Source of the DNA: Bradyrhizobium liaoningense
GTDB taxonomy: Bacteria > Pseudomonadota > Alphaproteobacteria > Rhizobiales > Xanthobacteraceae
Assembly (NCBI RefSeq): GCF_018130955.1
Contig: NZ_JAFCJM010000001.1
Coordinates: forward strand, 1-64,000
Length of the DNA: 64,000 nucleotides
Reading direction: 5' to 3'
The notes under the pieces were generated by a model. The model ran no database searches and was not told the DNA's origin. It worked only from the letters and a program-made list of their open reading frames with translations. The translations under genes were made by a program, and so were the position numbers. Positions 51,042-61,978 of the stretch are shown here, one piece after another (within the stretch, counting starts at the first letter, position 1; each line of letters opens with the position of its first letter).

Positions 51042-53825
51042 CTAGTTCGCCTGTTTCTTCAAGAGCGCGACGCCGAGGCCGAGCAGCACTGGTATGGTGA
51101 TCAGCAGCGCAATGAACGGTCCGGACAGATCGCCGAAATCGAGTCCTTTCGAGAAGGTGCCGCGGGTGATCGTGACGAAATGGGCGGTCGGGTAGATCCG
51201 TCCGATGACGGCGCCGGCGCCCTGCAGCGACGACACCGGGTCGACCAGCCCGGAATATTGCGTCGCCGGGATCATGGTGAGCAGCGCAGTCGCGAAGATG
51301 GCCGCGATCTGGCTTTTCATGAACGCCGAGATCACGAGCCCCATCGCGGTCGTGACGATGGTGTAGAGAAGCGCAGCACTCGCGAAGGCCGCGAAACTGC
51401 CGGTGAAGGGAACACGGAAGATGAAGACGGCAAAGGCCGTCAGCAGGAAGAAGTTCAGCATGGCCAGCGCGACATAGGGAAGCTGCTTGCCGACGAGAAA
51501 CTCCAGGCGCGTGACCGGCGTGACGTAGAAATTTATGATCGATCCCAGCTCCTTCTCGCGCACGACGCTCAGCGTCGCCAGGATCGCCGGAATTATCAGG
51601 AGCAGGATCGGGATCACGGCCGGCGCCATCGCGACGATGCTACGGATGTCGGGGTTGTAGAGGAAGCGAACCTCGATCCCGAAATCGCCGGTCGCGGCGG
51701 CATTGCCGTAGAGCTGCCGCGCCCGCTGCGTCAGCCAGGTTGCGTGCATCGCCTGCACATAGCTTCGCACCGTCTCGGCGCGCGAGGGCATCGCGCCGTC
51801 GACCCAAGCGCCGATCGTTACGTTTCTACCGCGCGCCACGTCGCGGCCGAAGCCCGGTGGTATTTCGATCGCAAGGCTCAGTTCGCCGCTCCGCATGCGG
51901 CGGTCGAGATCGTCATAGTCGGTGACCGAGGGAAGTTCCGTGAAATAGCGCGAGCCCGCGATTTGCAGGACGTAGTCGCGGCTGATCGTGGTGTCGTCGC
52001 GATCCATGGCGGCGAAGGAGAGATTCTCGACGTCCATGTTGATGCCGTAGCCCATCACGAACATCAGGATGAGGCTGCCGACGATCGCGAGGGTGGCGCG
52101 GATCGGATCGCGCTTGAGTTCGAGCGCTTCGCGTTGCGTATAGGCAAACATGCGACGCGGATCGAAAGAGCTCGAGGCGCCGTGCGCCGTACCGGGTGCC
52201 TGGGCGGCTGCGTCTTCGGCGAGCATCTGCGGTGCAGCCCCCGCCAAGGTCGCTTCGGCCGGTCCGATCGCATCCTTGAGATAGGCGACAAAGGCCTCTT
52301 CGAGGCTGCCGCCGCCACGCCGCTCCGCAATCCGGGCCGGTGTATCGCTGATCATCACCTTGCCGGCATGCATCAGCGAGATGCGGTCGCAGCGCTCCGC
52401 CTCGTTCATGAAGTGGGTGGACACGAAAATCGTGACGTTATCCTGCCGCGACAGGTCGGACAGGATCTGCCAGAAACCGTCGCGTGCCACCGGGTCGACC
52501 CCGGAAGTCGGCTCGTCCAGGATCAGGATATCGGGCGCGTGAATCATGGCGACCGCAAGCGACAGACGCTGGCGGACGCCGAGCGGCAGCGCGTCGGGCA
52601 GGGCGTCGATGACCTTGGTCAGGTCGAAGCGCTCGACCATGTCGCGGATCCGGCCCTCGATCGTGTCGGGCGCGAGCCGGAACAGGCGGGCATGCAGTTC
52701 GAGGTTCTGCCGGATCGTCAGCTCGGAATAAAGCGAGAAGGCCTGCGACATGTAGCCGACGCGACGGCGAATATCCATGTCATTGGGATCAACCTCGTGC
52801 CCGAACAGCTTGGCTTCGCCTTCGCTGGCCGGCAGAAGACCGGTCAGCACCTTCATGGTCGTGGTCTTGCCGCAACCGTTCGAGCCGAGGAAGCCGAAGA
52901 TCTCGCCACGGGCAATGCGAAAGCTCACACGATCGACTGCCGTGAAATCGCCGAACCGCACCGTCAACTGCTCGGCTTCGATGGCGATGTCGCCGTGCTG
53001 ATCGCTCACGCGAGGCGGGATCACCACCTCCTTGTGGTGCCGCCGCTGCTCCTCGGGGAGCAGGGCGATGAAGGCTGCATCGAGAGTGCCCGTGCCGGTC
53101 TGCCGCAGCAGCTCGGCGGGCGTGCCGGTCGCCAGCACGCGCCCCTCGTCCATGGCGACCAGGAGATCGAAGCGCGCCGCCTCCTCCATATAGGCGGTGG
53201 CGACGATCACGCTCATGCCGGGACGGCCTTCGCGAATCCCCTCGATCAGCTCCCAGAACTGCCGGCGCGAGAGCGGGTCGACACCGGTGGTCGGCTCGTC
53301 GAGGATCAACAGGTCGGGATCGTGGATCAGCGCACAGCAAAGGCCGAGCTTTTGCTTCATGCCGCCGGATAGCTTGCCGGCGGGCCGGTCCGTAAAGGGG
53401 GAGAGGCCCGTGTCCTTCAGGAGCTGCTTGATCCTTTCCTCGCGTTCGCGCCTGTTGTGGCCGAACAGGCGGCCGAAGAAATCGACATTCTCGAACACGG
53501 ACAGGGTCGGATAGAGGTTCTTGCCCAGGCCCTGCGGCATGTAGGCGATCTGGGGACAGGTCCGCCGCCGGTGCGCGGCGTCGGCCATATCGCCGCCGAG
53601 CACGTGAACCCGTCCTTCCGCGATCGCGCGCGCTCCTGCGACCAGCGCGAGCAGGCTGGACTTGCCGACGCCGTCGGGGCCGATCAAGCCGACCATGCGC
53701 GCCGAGGGAATATCGAGCGTGATGCCGTCGAGCGCGCGCGTCGCGCCGTAGGACAGCCCGACCGCCGCAAGGCTTATCACGGGCGCAAAGGGCAGGGATC
53801 GCGCTCCATTCGACGCGGTGCTCAT
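51042..53825 (-). CDS. RbbA-type ABC protein: two ATPase domains plus ABC-2 permease
   Basis: The 927-residue protein has a first ATPase domain (Walker [35 protein letters not shown]) and a second (Walker [41 protein letters not shown]). A C-terminal permease follows from about residue 555, with six membrane helices and [21 protein letters not shown]. This matches RbbA/YhiH proteins, which act with an HlyD-type adaptor and a second permease as exporters. ATG 53825 overlaps the adaptor stop (ATGA); 11 upstream codons in frame lie inside the adaptor gene. Confidence 0.92.
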   Translation of the reverse strand: MSTASNGARSLPFAPVISLAAVGLSYGATRALDGITLDIPSARMVGLIGPDGVGKSSLLALVAGARAIAEGRVHVLGGDMADAAHRRRTCPQIAYMPQGLGKNLYPTLSVFENVDFFGRLFGHNRREREERIKQLLKDTGLSPFTDRPAGKLSGGMKQKLGLCCALIHDPDLLILDEPTTGVDPLSRRQFWELIEGIREGRPGMSVIVATAYMEEAARFDLLVAMDEGRVLATGTPAELLRQTGTGTLDAAFIALLPEEQRRHHKEVVIPPRVSDQHGDIAIEAEQLTVRFGDFTAVDRVSFRIARGEIFGFLGSNGCGKTTTMKVLTGLLPASEGEAKLFGHEVDPNDMDIRRRVGYMSQAFSLYSELTIRQNLELHARLFRLAPDTIEGRIRDMVERFDLTKVIDALPDALPLGVRQRLSLAVAMIHAPDILILDEPTSGVDPVARDGFWQILSDLSRQDNVTIFVSTHFMNEAERCDRISLMHAGKVMISDTPARIAERRGGGSLEEAFVAYLKDAIGPAEATLAGAAPQMLAEDAAAQAPGTAHGASSSFDPRRMFAYTQREALELKRDPIRATLAIVGSLILMFVMGYGINMDVENLSFAAMDRDDTTISRDYVLQIAGSRYFTELPSVTDYDDLDRRMRSGELSLAIEIPPGFGRDVARGRNVTIGAWVDGAMPSRAETVRSYVQAMHATWLTQRARQLYGNAAATGDFGIEVRFLYNPDIRSIVAMAPAVIPILLLIIPAILATLSVVREKELGSIINFYVTPVTRLEFLVGKQLPYVALAMLNFFLLTAFAVFIFRVPFTGSFAAFASAALLYTIVTTAMGLVISAFMKSQIAAIFATALLTMIPATQYSGLVDPVSSLQGAGAVIGRIYPTAHFVTITRGTFSKGLDFGDLSGPFIALLITIPVLLGLGVALLKKQAN

Positions 53826-54892
53826 TTGACCAGATGTTCCGTCAGTTGGGCCGGCCACTCGGCATTCGGATCAAGGCGAATGAAGGCGCGGCCGGGCAGG
53901 CCGGTCTTGACCTGTTCGATGTTTCTCCGCAGCAGGTCTGGTGAAATATGAGCCCTGACGCGGAACATCAGCTTTTGACGCTCCTCCTCGGTCTCGACCG
54001 TCTTGGGTGTGAATTGCGCAACACTGGCGACGAACGTCGCCTTGGCGGGAATGACCCATTGCGGAGCGGCGTCGAGCACGAGGCGGACTTCCGAACCAAT
54101 GGCGACGCGGCCGGCCTGCGCCGTCGGCAGGAAGAAGGTCATGAAGACGTCGCCGAGATCGACGAGGTTGAGCACGCGTCCGCCTGCGGTGAGCACTTCT
54201 CCCGGCTGAGCCACGCGGAACTGGACGCGTCCGTCGCGCGGTGCACGCAGCGTCGAGTCGTTGATGTCGGCCTTGATGCTCTCGATCGCGGCCTTTGCTG
54301 CCTCGACGGCGGCTTCCGCATCGACCACCTGCGCCTCGGCGGCGCTGATGGCGGCTTCCGACCCCGCGAGCTGCGCCTCCGCCGCCGCTACGGCCGCTGT
54401 TGCTCCGTTGGCAGCCGCGCGGTCGTCATCGAGCACCTGCTGCGACACGGCGTTGGTCCTGATCAATTGCTCGGAACGCTGGAGCTTGCGGGCGGCCGCA
54501 TCCAGTTCGGCGCTGCGCTGCGCGATCACCGCGGTCGCCGTCTTCTTCTCGGCCTCGCGTTGGGTCACGAGACTTTTCGCAGTGTCGATACCGATCGTAG
54601 CACGCCGCAACTGTGCCTGGGCCTGACGGTACTGCGCCTCGAGCTGCACAGTATCCATCTGCGCCAACGCCTGTCCCGCCGAGACCAGATCGCCTTCTCT
54701 CGCCAGGATGTCCCGGATGCGCCCGGCCGTCTTGGTCGCGATATCTATTTCGACGGCCTCGATGCGGCCGTTGCCGCTGGCGAAACCGGACGGAAGGCTG
54801 TCGCCGCTGAGCCTCTGCCAGGCAAAGTAGCCGCCTGCGCCAAGGACGACGACAAGAAGGGCGATCAGCCAGCGTTTTCGATTGCTTGTCAT
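53822..54892 (-). CDS. HlyD-family membrane-fusion protein (YhiI-like)
   Basis: The 356-residue adaptor has an N-terminal membrane anchor ([19 protein letters not shown]), a lipoyl-like segment ([19 protein letters not shown]), and a long coiled-coil hairpin rich in Ala, Glu and Gln from about residue 75 to 200. A beta-barrel segment ending [16 protein letters not shown] follows. It links the RbbA/YhhJ exporter to an outer-membrane channel encoded elsewhere. It starts two bases after the RND gene stop. Confidence 0.92.
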   Translation of the reverse strand: MTSNRKRWLIALLVVVLGAGGYFAWQRLSGDSLPSGFASGNGRIEAVEIDIATKTAGRIRDILAREGDLVSAGQALAQMDTVQLEAQYRQAQAQLRRATIGIDTAKSLVTQREAEKKTATAVIAQRSAELDAAARKLQRSEQLIRTNAVSQQVLDDDRAAANGATAAVAAAEAQLAGSEAAISAAEAQVVDAEAAVEAAKAAIESIKADINDSTLRAPRDGRVQFRVAQPGEVLTAGGRVLNLVDLGDVFMTFFLPTAQAGRVAIGSEVRLVLDAAPQWVIPAKATFVASVAQFTPKTVETEEERQKLMFRVRAHISPDLLRRNIEQVKTGLPGRAFIRLDPNAEWPAQLTEHLVK

Positions 54893-54894
54893 GT

Positions 54895-57800
54895 CTAGAC
54901 CGTTTCATCGACAGGCGGCGTCAGCCGATTGGTTGGTTTGGTAGCCTCCTTCGCGCGCTCGCGCAGACGCTGGAACGTCACGTAGAGCATCGGGATCATG
55001 AAGATCCCGATCGAGCTTGCGGCGAGCATGCCGGCGAAGACGGCGGTACCGACGGCTCTGCGGCTGATCTCAGCGGCGCCGGTTGCGATCACGAGCGGCA
55101 GGAGACCCAGGATGAAGGCGACCGAGGTCATCATGACCGCACGGAAGCGCATGTGGGCCCCCTGGATCGCGGCATCGTTGAGTCCCACGCCGGCCTCACG
55201 TCGCTCCTTCGCGAATTCGACGATCAGAATGCCGTTCTTGGCGGCGAGCGCGATCAGCACCACGAGCCCGATCTGGCCATAGAGATCGAGATTGAGGCCC
55301 GCGAGCTTGATGCCGACATAGGAGCCCAGCACGCCGACGACGACCGACAGCAGCACAGGTATCGGGACGATCGTGCTCTCATAGAGCGCGACCAGGAACA
55401 GATACGCGAACAGCACGGCAAGTGCGAGCACGATGCCGGTCTGGCCGGCGGCTTGTTGCTCCTGATAGGCGGTGCCGGTCCATTCAAAGCTGTAGCCCGG
55501 AGGCAGCACCGTGTTGGAGATGTCGGCCATCGCAGCAATCGCCGTCCCGGAGGAGACGCCCGGCGCCGGGCTGCCATTGACCGTCACTGAGCGATAGTTG
55601 TTGTAGCGGGTGATCACCTGAGGTCCGGTCACGACCTTGATGCCGGCCAGTGATCGCAAAGGCACCATGTCGCCCGAATTGTTGCGCAGGTAGATCCGCC
55701 AGATGTCCGAGATATCGGCGCGGTCGAACGCTTCACCCTGGACGTTCACTTGCCAGGTGCGGCCGAACAGGTTGAAGTTGTTGACGTAGATGCCGCCAAG
55801 CGTCGCCTGCAGGGCGGTAAAGATGTCGGTGACGGTGACGCCGAGCGCCTGCGCCTTGCGACGATCGATGTCGAGATAGAGGGACGGATTGGTTGCCGTG
55901 AAGGTCGAGAACACGCGGGCAAGCCGTGAATCGGCGTTTGCGGCACCGATCAGCGCGCTTGTGACGCTGGAGATCGCGGCCGGGCTCTGCCCTTCCAGCG
56001 CCTGGAGCTGGTATTCGAATCCGCCGCCGGTCGAGAGCCCGATGATGGGCGGCAGGTTGAACGGGAGGACGTTGGCCTGACGGATCTGCGCCCCGGCCGC
56101 GAAAGTGCGTGCGATCAATGCCTGGGCCGAATCGGCGGCCGCCTTTCGATCGGCAAACGGCTTCAGGCGCGTGACCACCAGCGCGCTGTTTGGTTCGGAT
56201 GCGCCGTCGAGCAAGGAAAAGCCGATGATGGCAAGGACGTGGTCGACGGCCGGCATCTGCTTCAGGACGTTTTCGATCTGTTGGGTGACTTCGCTGGTTC
56301 GCGCCACCGATGCGCCGTCCGGCAGTTGCACCGAGGTGAAGAAGGCGCCTTGGTCTTCCTCCGGCAAAAACCCCGTTGGCGTGATCAGCGACATGCCGAA
56401 GATGCCGGCGGCGAATACCGCGACCAGGAGGAGCGATAGTCCGGCCACACGCACCAGCCGGCGGACGCCGCCGCTGTAGCGATCGCGCAGCCAGTCGATG
56501 CCGCCGAGGACGCGGCCCATCATGCCGCGCCGAGGGCCGGTGTGGCGCAGGAACAGCGCGCACAAGGCGGGCGACAGCGTCAGTGCATTCAGCGCCGAGA
56601 TCATCATGGCGGCGCTGATCGTCACCGCAAACTGACGAAACAATGTGCCGGAGATGCCGGGGATGAACGCGATCGGCACGAATACGGAGAGCAACACCAG
56701 CGTGATCGCGATGATCGGCGCGCTGATCTGCGTCATGGCTTTCTTGCTGGCCTCGCCCGGAGAAATATCCGGCTCTTCCTCCATCACGCGTTCGACGTTC
56801 TCCACGACGACAATGGCGTCGTCCACGACGATGCCGATGGCGAGGACCATCGCCAGCAGCGATACCGTGTTGACCGTGTAGCCGAACGCCAGCAGGACGG
56901 CGAAGGTGCCCACCAGACTCACCGGCACGGCAATGGCCGGAATCACGGTGGCACGGAGGTTGCCGAGAAAGAGGTAAACCACGATCACCACCAGGACGAA
57001 GGCCTCGCCCAGTGTTCGCAATACCTCCGCGATCGTATCCCGAACAAAGCTCGTGGAATCGTATTGCACGAGGTAGTTCAGGCCGGCGGGAAACCGCACG
57101 GCCAGGCGCTGCATGGTCGCCGCCACCGCCTGCGCCGTGGTCACGGCATTGGCGCCGGGCGCAAGGTAAATCGCGACCGGCACGGCGGCGCGCCCATCGA
57201 TGCGCGCTTCGCTGTCGAGACTCTGCGCCCCCATCTCGACCCGGGCGACGTCCTTGACGAGCAGTGACGAACCGTCGGGATTTGAGCGCAGAACGATGTT
57301 GGCGAACTGATCGACCGTCGCCAACCGGCCGAGGGTCTGCACATTGAACTGGAATTGCTGCTGATCGCTGATCGGTCGGGCCCCGATGCGGCCGACGGGC
57401 GCCTGGACGCTCTGCGTGCGGATTGCGGCGATGACATCGGCCGCCGTGAGATTGAGGCTGGTCAGTCGCTGCGCATCGAACCAGATGCGCATTGAATAGT
57501 TCATCTTGGCGAACAGATTGACCTGGCCGACCCCGGGCGTGCTGGCGAGGGCATCGAGCACGTTGATGATGGCGTAGTTGGTGATGAAGAGCGGATCCTG
57601 CTGTCCGTCGGCGCTGTAGAGCACGAGGAACTGCAGGATCGCCGAAGACCGCTTGCGCACGGTCACGCCCTGCTGCTGCACCTCTGTGGGCAGTTGCGAC
57701 AGTGCACTCTGGACTCGGTTGTTGACGTTGACCGTATTGATGTCGGGGTTGGTGCCGAGCGCGAAGGACACCGTGAGCGTATAGGTGCCGTCATTGGCAC

Positions 57801-58047
57801 TGGCCGATTTCATGTAGAGCGCGCGGTCGACGCCGATCACCTGCGCTTCGAGGGGCTGGGCGACGCTGCTCTCGACGACCTCCGCGGAGGCGCCGGGGAA
57901 GGTGCCGGAGACGGTAACCTGCGGCGGCACGATATCCGGAAATTGCGCCACCGGGATTTGCGTGAGCGCCAGCGCACCGGCGATGGTGATGATGAAGGCG
58001 ATCACCATCGAAAGGCGCGGGCGATCGATGAACACGCCGGATATCAT
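54895..58047 (-). CDS. RND multidrug efflux pump, HAE1 family inner-membrane protein
   Basis: The 1050-residue proton-driven pump is AcrB/MexB-like: [20 protein letters not shown] at the start, proton-relay Asp pair in [15 protein letters not shown] (about residue 405), [19 protein letters not shown] after the first half, and twelve predicted membrane helices with two large periplasmic loops. The frame stays open far upstream to 58665, but that part overlaps the adaptor gene in another frame and looks non-coding. ATG 58047 overlaps the adaptor stop (ATGA). Confidence 0.95.
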   Translation of the reverse strand: MISGVFIDRPRLSMVIAFIITIAGALALTQIPVAQFPDIVPPQVTVSGTFPGASAEVVESSVAQPLEAQVIGVDRALYMKSASANDGTYTLTVSFALGTNPDINTVNVNNRVQSALSQLPTEVQQQGVTVRKRSSAILQFLVLYSADGQQDPLFITNYAIINVLDALASTPGVGQVNLFAKMNYSMRIWFDAQRLTSLNLTAADVIAAIRTQSVQAPVGRIGARPISDQQQFQFNVQTLGRLATVDQFANIVLRSNPDGSSLLVKDVARVEMGAQSLDSEARIDGRAAVPVAIYLAPGANAVTTAQAVAATMQRLAVRFPAGLNYLVQYDSTSFVRDTIAEVLRTLGEAFVLVVIVVYLFLGNLRATVIPAIAVPVSLVGTFAVLLAFGYTVNTVSLLAMVLAIGIVVDDAIVVVENVERVMEEEPDISPGEASKKAMTQISAPIIAITLVLLSVFVPIAFIPGISGTLFRQFAVTISAAMMISALNALTLSPALCALFLRHTGPRRGMMGRVLGGIDWLRDRYSGGVRRLVRVAGLSLLLVAVFAAGIFGMSLITPTGFLPEEDQGAFFTSVQLPDGASVARTSEVTQQIENVLKQMPAVDHVLAIIGFSLLDGASEPNSALVVTRLKPFADRKAAADSAQALIARTFAAGAQIRQANVLPFNLPPIIGLSTGGGFEYQLQALEGQSPAAISSVTSALIGAANADSRLARVFSTFTATNPSLYLDIDRRKAQALGVTVTDIFTALQATLGGIYVNNFNLFGRTWQVNVQGEAFDRADISDIWRIYLRNNSGDMVPLRSLAGIKVVTGPQVITRYNNYRSVTVNGSPAPGVSSGTAIAAMADISNTVLPPGYSFEWTGTAYQEQQAAGQTGIVLALAVLFAYLFLVALYESTIVPIPVLLSVVVGVLGSYVGIKLAGLNLDLYGQIGLVVLIALAAKNGILIVEFAKERREAGVGLNDAAIQGAHMRFRAVMMTSVAFILGLLPLVIATGAAEISRRAVGTAVFAGMLAASSIGIFMIPMLYVTFQRLRERAKEATKPTNRLTPPVDETV

Positions 58048-59287
58048 GGCTTGGTGTCCGCCGGGAGCGCCTTGCCGGAGGCGCCGCGATCCGCGCGCGG
58101 AGCCGCATCGGCCGCGCCGGCCTTCATGCTCGACAGGATCATCGGACTTGCCGGTCCCGGCGATACGGGCTGGCCGGGACGAACCCGCTGCAGTCCCTCG
58201 GCGATCACCTGATCGCCGGCGGCAAGGCCGCTGATCACGGCGGCGATGGTGGGGGTCGACTGTCCGAGCTGGATACGCCGCTGCTCGGCCTTGTTGTCGG
58301 GACCGACGGTGAGAACGTAGTCGCCCCGCTGGTCGGAGAGCACCGCGGAGCGGGGGATTGCCAGTACCTCGACCGGCTGCACGCCTTCGAGCACGACGGT
58401 GACGAATTCGCCGTCGGTCAGCTCGTGAACGGTCACGCCTGCCGCCGAAGGCGCACGCAGGATCGGATTGGCAATCTCGCCCCGCACGGTGATCGTGTCG
58501 GTGTTTTGCGCGATGGTGTTGTCGACGAAGTTCAGCTTGCCGGATTGGCCGTATGTGCGGCCGTCCGGCAGCCGCAGCCTGATCACCACGGCTTCCAGGC
58601 CCCTTGCGGTCCGTATCGTTCGCGCAGCTCCAGCCCCTGGCGCAGCGGCACCGGAAAGGTGACATGCATGGGGTCCTGGCTGACGATGGTGGTCAGCACG
58701 CCTGAGCTCGGTCCGACGACGTTGCCTTCCGTCACCGCCGTGCGTCCGATCTTGCCGTCGATCGGCGCGCTGATCAGCGTGTAGTCGAGATTGATCCGGG
58801 ACGCCTGGGCCTGCGCCTGCGCGGCCTGCACCTGGGCCTCCAGGCTGCGTTGGTTCGCGACTGCCGCGTCGTAGGTGGATTGTTGCCCGGCCGGTCCCCC
58901 GAGCAGGGTGCGCGCGCGCTCGGTCGTCAGCTTGGCGTTTTCGAGTGTTGCCTGGAGCTGCGCGACCTGCGCCTCTTTTGATGCGAGGTCGGCCTCGAAT
59001 GGACCGCGCTCGAGCCGATAGAGCGCATCGCCCTTCTTGATTTCGGCGCCCTCGTTGAACAGGCGCTGTTCCAGGAACGCGGTGACTCGAGCGACCACGT
59101 TGACCCGATTGATCGCCTCAACGCGCCCAAGGAATTCGCTGCTCTCGGTAATCGGTCGCCTGGTCGCTTCGACCACGCCGACCGCGGGCGGACCGGCTGG
59201 AGCTGGTTGGGTCAAGCCCGCCCCGCCGGTGGCGATCGTGACAAGGCTCGCCGCGAGCAGTCTGAGCGAGACCTTAGCAAGGTACAT
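58044..59287 (-). pseudogene. RND periplasmic adaptor (membrane-fusion protein) with a -1 frameshift
   Basis: Two frames together give one complete AcrA/MexE-type adaptor. The first part (59287 to about 58600) has signal peptide MYLAKVSLRLLAASLVTIAT, VVARVTAFLEQRLFNEGAEI and the coiled-coil hairpin. It runs into a stop at 58583-58585 after RYGPQG. The second part resumes in another frame with [17 protein letters not shown] and ends properly at 58044. One extra base in the run of four Cs at 58600-58603 (four Gs on the coding strand) would restore the whole protein. The cause is either a true inactivation or a base-call error. Confidence 0.85.
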
Positions 59288-59349
59288 CTTGCACTCCTTG
59301 CTCCAAGCTCGGAAAGACTGAGAGGATCAGCGCTCCCCGAAGACCTCGC

Positions 59350-59634
59350 TCACTCCCGCGGTGGCCGATTGCTGCGCGCAGATTCGTCGTCACCCTCGCG
59401 ATAGCTGTAGAACATGAGCGTGATCAGGCCGCCCCCGGCCACGAGAACGAGTATCGCGGCAACTCCCATGATGATGTTGCCGGAGCGGGTCATTGACGGC
59501 GCCGCTTGCCATACCGACACGCAGTACCAGGTTGCCCCAACGAGAAGAGCCGCCAGAACGGCGGCGACAAGCCGTCGGTTCTTGTTGCGTACGGTTCCCT
59601 TCTTCACCGGGGCAAAGGCTTCTGGAATCCTCAT
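59350..59634 (-). CDS. Small hypothetical membrane protein
   Basis: The 94-residue protein has two membrane helices (about residues 22-40 and 55-78) and charged ends (FAPVKKGTVRNKNRR at the N-terminal side, YREGDDESARSNRPPRE at the C terminus). I do not recognise the family. It lies 62 bases upstream of the RND adaptor gene on the same strand and 36 bases after the Trp/Gly-rich protein gene. An ATG seven codons upstream (59655) is an alternative start. Confidence 0.5.
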   Translation of the reverse strand: MRIPEAFAPVKKGTVRNKNRRLVAAVLAALLVGATWYCVSVWQAAPSMTRSGNIIMGVAAILVLVAGGGLITLMFYSYREGDDESARSNRPPRE

Positions 59635-59670
59635 GACAAACCGCCGCTGATGCATTGCGTGGAGTGCGCT

Positions 59671-60153
59671 CTAGTACCACCGCCATCCGCAATGCCGACG
59701 ACCGCGATGCCACCAGCAAGCCCAGCGGCGTCTGCGCGGCGGTGGGCGGCCCCAACCCGGGGCGGGGCCCCAACCGGGAGTAGTCCCCCAACCGGGAGCA
59801 GCGCCCCAGCCAGGCGCGGGCCCCCAACCGGGAGCGGCGGCCTGTCCCCACTGCCATCCGCATCGGCGACGACCGCGATCCCACCAGCAAACCCAGCGGC
59901 GCGTACGCGGTGGCGGTCGACCCCAGCCGGGGCCAGGTCCCCAACCGGGAGTGCCCCAACCGGGAGCAGGCGGTTGTCCCCACCACTGCGCTTCAGTCAG
60001 GAGGTCTTCCGGCTTGCCGGCCAGGCCAAGACCGGGAGCAATCGGCATTGCTTCCGCGGCCTCGATGAGACGGACTCCGATGGCGCCGATCGCTGCAGCG
60101 GCAACGGCATTTTGGGCAAAGCCAAGGAAAGCGCGCCGGGTAGGAGTGGTCAT
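59671..60153 (-). CDS. TAT-signal Trp/Gly/Pro-rich repeat protein
   Basis: The 160-residue protein has a twin-arginine-type signal MTTPTRRAFLGFAQNA with a hydrophobic stretch to about residue 33. The exported part is built of short tandem units GWGxxPGWG and two longer Arg/Trp-rich segments (RRWVCWWDRGRRRCGW and RRWACWWHRGRRHCGW), each with two Cys. The two halves look like an internal duplication. The function is unknown. A strong ribosome site (GAGAGGAG) stands before ATG 60153; a longer upstream open frame is not needed. Confidence 0.65.
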   Translation of the reverse strand: MTTPTRRAFLGFAQNAVAAAAIGAIGVRLIEAAEAMPIAPGLGLAGKPEDLLTEAQWWGQPPAPGWGTPGWGPGPGWGRPPPRTRRWVCWWDRGRRRCGWQWGQAAAPGWGPAPGWGAAPGWGTTPGWGPAPGWGRPPPRRRRWACWWHRGRRHCGWRWY

Positions 60154-60170
60154 CGTCTTCTCCTCTCTTG

Positions 60171-60728
60171 CTACGCAGCGCGCCGCACGGACTGAACCGC
60201 ATAGAGCAGCCACGCCAGGCCATGCGAGATCAGGTCGACGCCAAGCAGGAATCCAAGGAGCCAGACGCTGATGGTGGGGAAACCGAACAGGATCAGAACG
60301 CCGGCGAGCAATCCGAAGATGCCGGAGATGAGCATCATCCAGCCGCCTTGTCGCCAATGGGCGAAGCTCAGTACGGACCGAATGGCGCCCGACGCGATCA
60401 GCACAGCGCCGAGGAGATAGGTCAGGATCAGGGCGCCGGACGCCGGCTGCGTGAGCAGCAGGACTCCGAAAGCGAAATAGAGCGCGCCGAGGATCATCTG
60501 CCAATGGAAGCCGCCCCATCCCTTGGTCCAGAACGCATGCAGGATCTCGAACGCGCCGGCTGCGATCGCCGTCAGCCCGATCAGCTTGACGCTGAGGATG
60601 GTCGCAAAGGCGATGTCGCCGAGCGCGAAGAGTCCGGCGGCGATCAGCACGATGCCAAGCAGTGCGCAGACCCAGAGTGGAGGCGGACCCAGAGCTTCGA
60701 TGCCGGACTGGCGTTCATAGACGGTCAT
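60171..60728 (-). CDS. HdeD/DUF308-family membrane protein
   Basis: The 185-residue protein has six membrane helices and the family features GLTAIAAGAFEILHAFW, FHWQMILGALYFAFGVLLL and HGLAWLLYAVQSVRR. HdeD proteins are linked to acid resistance in enteric bacteria; in other bacteria the role is not known. AGGAG precedes ATG 60728. The stop is 17 bases upstream of the next gene on the same strand. Confidence 0.88.
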   Translation of the reverse strand: MTVYERQSGIEALGPPPLWVCALLGIVLIAAGLFALGDIAFATILSVKLIGLTAIAAGAFEILHAFWTKGWGGFHWQMILGALYFAFGVLLLTQPASGALILTYLLGAVLIASGAIRSVLSFAHWRQGGWMMLISGIFGLLAGVLILFGFPTISVWLLGFLLGVDLISHGLAWLLYAVQSVRRAA

Positions 60729-60885
60729 GCCATGCTCCTGATCTCAGTCATGATCGGCACACGCGCGATGGTATCTTCCGACCCGCAACGTCGACATCCG
60801 ACGAAACCCTGAGCGACGGGGCGGGAATGTTCCCATGCAGCCAAACGGAATAGCGGCGATCCCGAGTGAGATCGTCACGCCAGAT

Positions 60886-61368
60886 CTATCGCCTGCCTCG
60901 CGGACCCAGCGTCAGGTTGGTCACGCCTGCCGCGAGATTGATCCCGATCGACCGTTCGATCGAGATTGGTTGCAGCATGACACTCCGGCGCGAGCCGCCG
61001 ATCAGCACGTTGGCGCCGAGGCCGGGGCCGAAGGCGAGGTTGCCGCTCGCGCCCACATAATTGCCGCGCAGGGTGGCGGAGCCGACCTGGGAATTCTTGG
61101 CGAAGACGGCCCAAGACAGCGTGCCGGCGCTGGTGACGCCGAGATCGAGACCGACGCGCCGGATCCGTCCCTCGTAGATGTATTGTCTGCCAGATCTGGC
61201 GACGAACACGCAGCGCAACTCCTGCGCTGACCCGAGGACCAGTCCAACGCGTGGTGTGCTCGTGCACAAGAGCCTGCCGACCCTGAACAGCTCGGCGCGC
61301 GCGGGCGGGGCGGTGGTGCAAAGCAGGGCCAATGCGCCCATGGCCGCGGAAAGTCGCATCATTCGCAT
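60886..61368 (-). CDS. DUF992-family secreted protein
   Basis: The 160-residue protein has a signal peptide (residues 1-25, cleavage after PPARA). The mature part matches DUF992: VGRLLCTSTPRVGLVLGSAQ, ELRCVFVARSGRQYIYEGRI and GNLAFGPGLGANVLIGGS. These small proteins are common in rhizobia and have no known function. Its start overlaps the stop of the upstream membrane-protein gene, so they are co-transcribed. Confidence 0.8.
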   Translation of the reverse strand: MRMMRLSAAMGALALLCTTAPPARAELFRVGRLLCTSTPRVGLVLGSAQELRCVFVARSGRQYIYEGRIRRVGLDLGVTSAGTLSWAVFAKNSQVGSATLRGNYVGASGNLAFGPGLGANVLIGGSRRSVMLQPISIERSIGINLAAGVTNLTLGPRGRR

Positions 61369-61974
61369 TCAAACCTCCACGTGGTTCTTGGTGTCCGCAG
61401 GCGAGGGGGCGGGCCGTCGGTCCTGGCTCAGCCAAAAAGTAAGGCCGAGGCCGATCAACAGGACGGCACCGAGCAGGAAGAAAAAGATGGATTGCTTCAG
61501 CCAGGATATGGCCGGAACCGCCACGCCCATCGCAAGGCCGAGGAAGGAGATTTGCAGCGACAAAAGGCTCACGCCCGCGAGGAACGTGCCGAGCGCGAGC
61601 AAGGTCAGGAGGACGAGACCGGTAGCCGGTGTTGGGAGCAACTGCTGGACGCCCGATACCAGCATGATGTTCATCGTGACCAGCACGGCAACCCAGTGCA
61701 GTGCCTGGGTCCAGATCAATCGAAGCTGCGCCTGCTTGCCTTCGACCTCCGGCCATTTGGTGATGACGCAGACCACGCCGATGGCCAGCGCCAAAAACTC
61801 CCAATAGCCGACGAGGGGCTGGTGAGAGACGTTTGTGTAGGCGACGCCGGCGACCGCGAGCACCAGCGCCACGACGTAAGGCAACTGCTGCCACAGGAAG
61901 TGGGCCATTCCCGAACGCGGCGCGGGCAGCTCCACACCCTCGTTCCGCTGCACATCCATATCGCTCATGACCAT
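61369..61974 (-). CDS. Hypothetical multi-pass membrane protein
   Basis: The protein of about 201 residues has six predicted membrane helices in three pairs and a hydrophilic N terminus (MSDMDVQRNEGVELPAPR). I do not recognise a family. It lies between an AI-2E-type permease gene and the DUF992 gene, with almost no spacing on either side, so all three appear to be one operon. Starts at 61974 and 61968 (ATG) are both possible; the longer open frame to 62055 would overlap the permease gene. Confidence 0.6.
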   Translation of the reverse strand: MVMSDMDVQRNEGVELPAPRSGMAHFLWQQLPYVVALVLAVAGVAYTNVSHQPLVGYWEFLALAIGVVCVITKWPEVEGKQAQLRLIWTQALHWVAVLVTMNIMLVSGVQQLLPTPATGLVLLTLLALGTFLAGVSLLSLQISFLGLAMGVAVPAISWLKQSIFFFLLGAVLLIGLGLTFWLSQDRRPAPSPADTKNHVEV

Positions 61975-61978
61975 CCAC

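Noticed and set aside
51180..53372. 730-codon plus-strand frame opposite the RbbA-like gene
   Set aside because: The opposite strand has two full ATPase motif sets; this frame has none and no ribosome site.
58048..58665. N-terminal extension of the RND pump frame
   Set aside because: The 206 extra codons overlap the adaptor gene and are Arg-rich with no membrane segment; ATG 58047 gives the standard RND N terminus.
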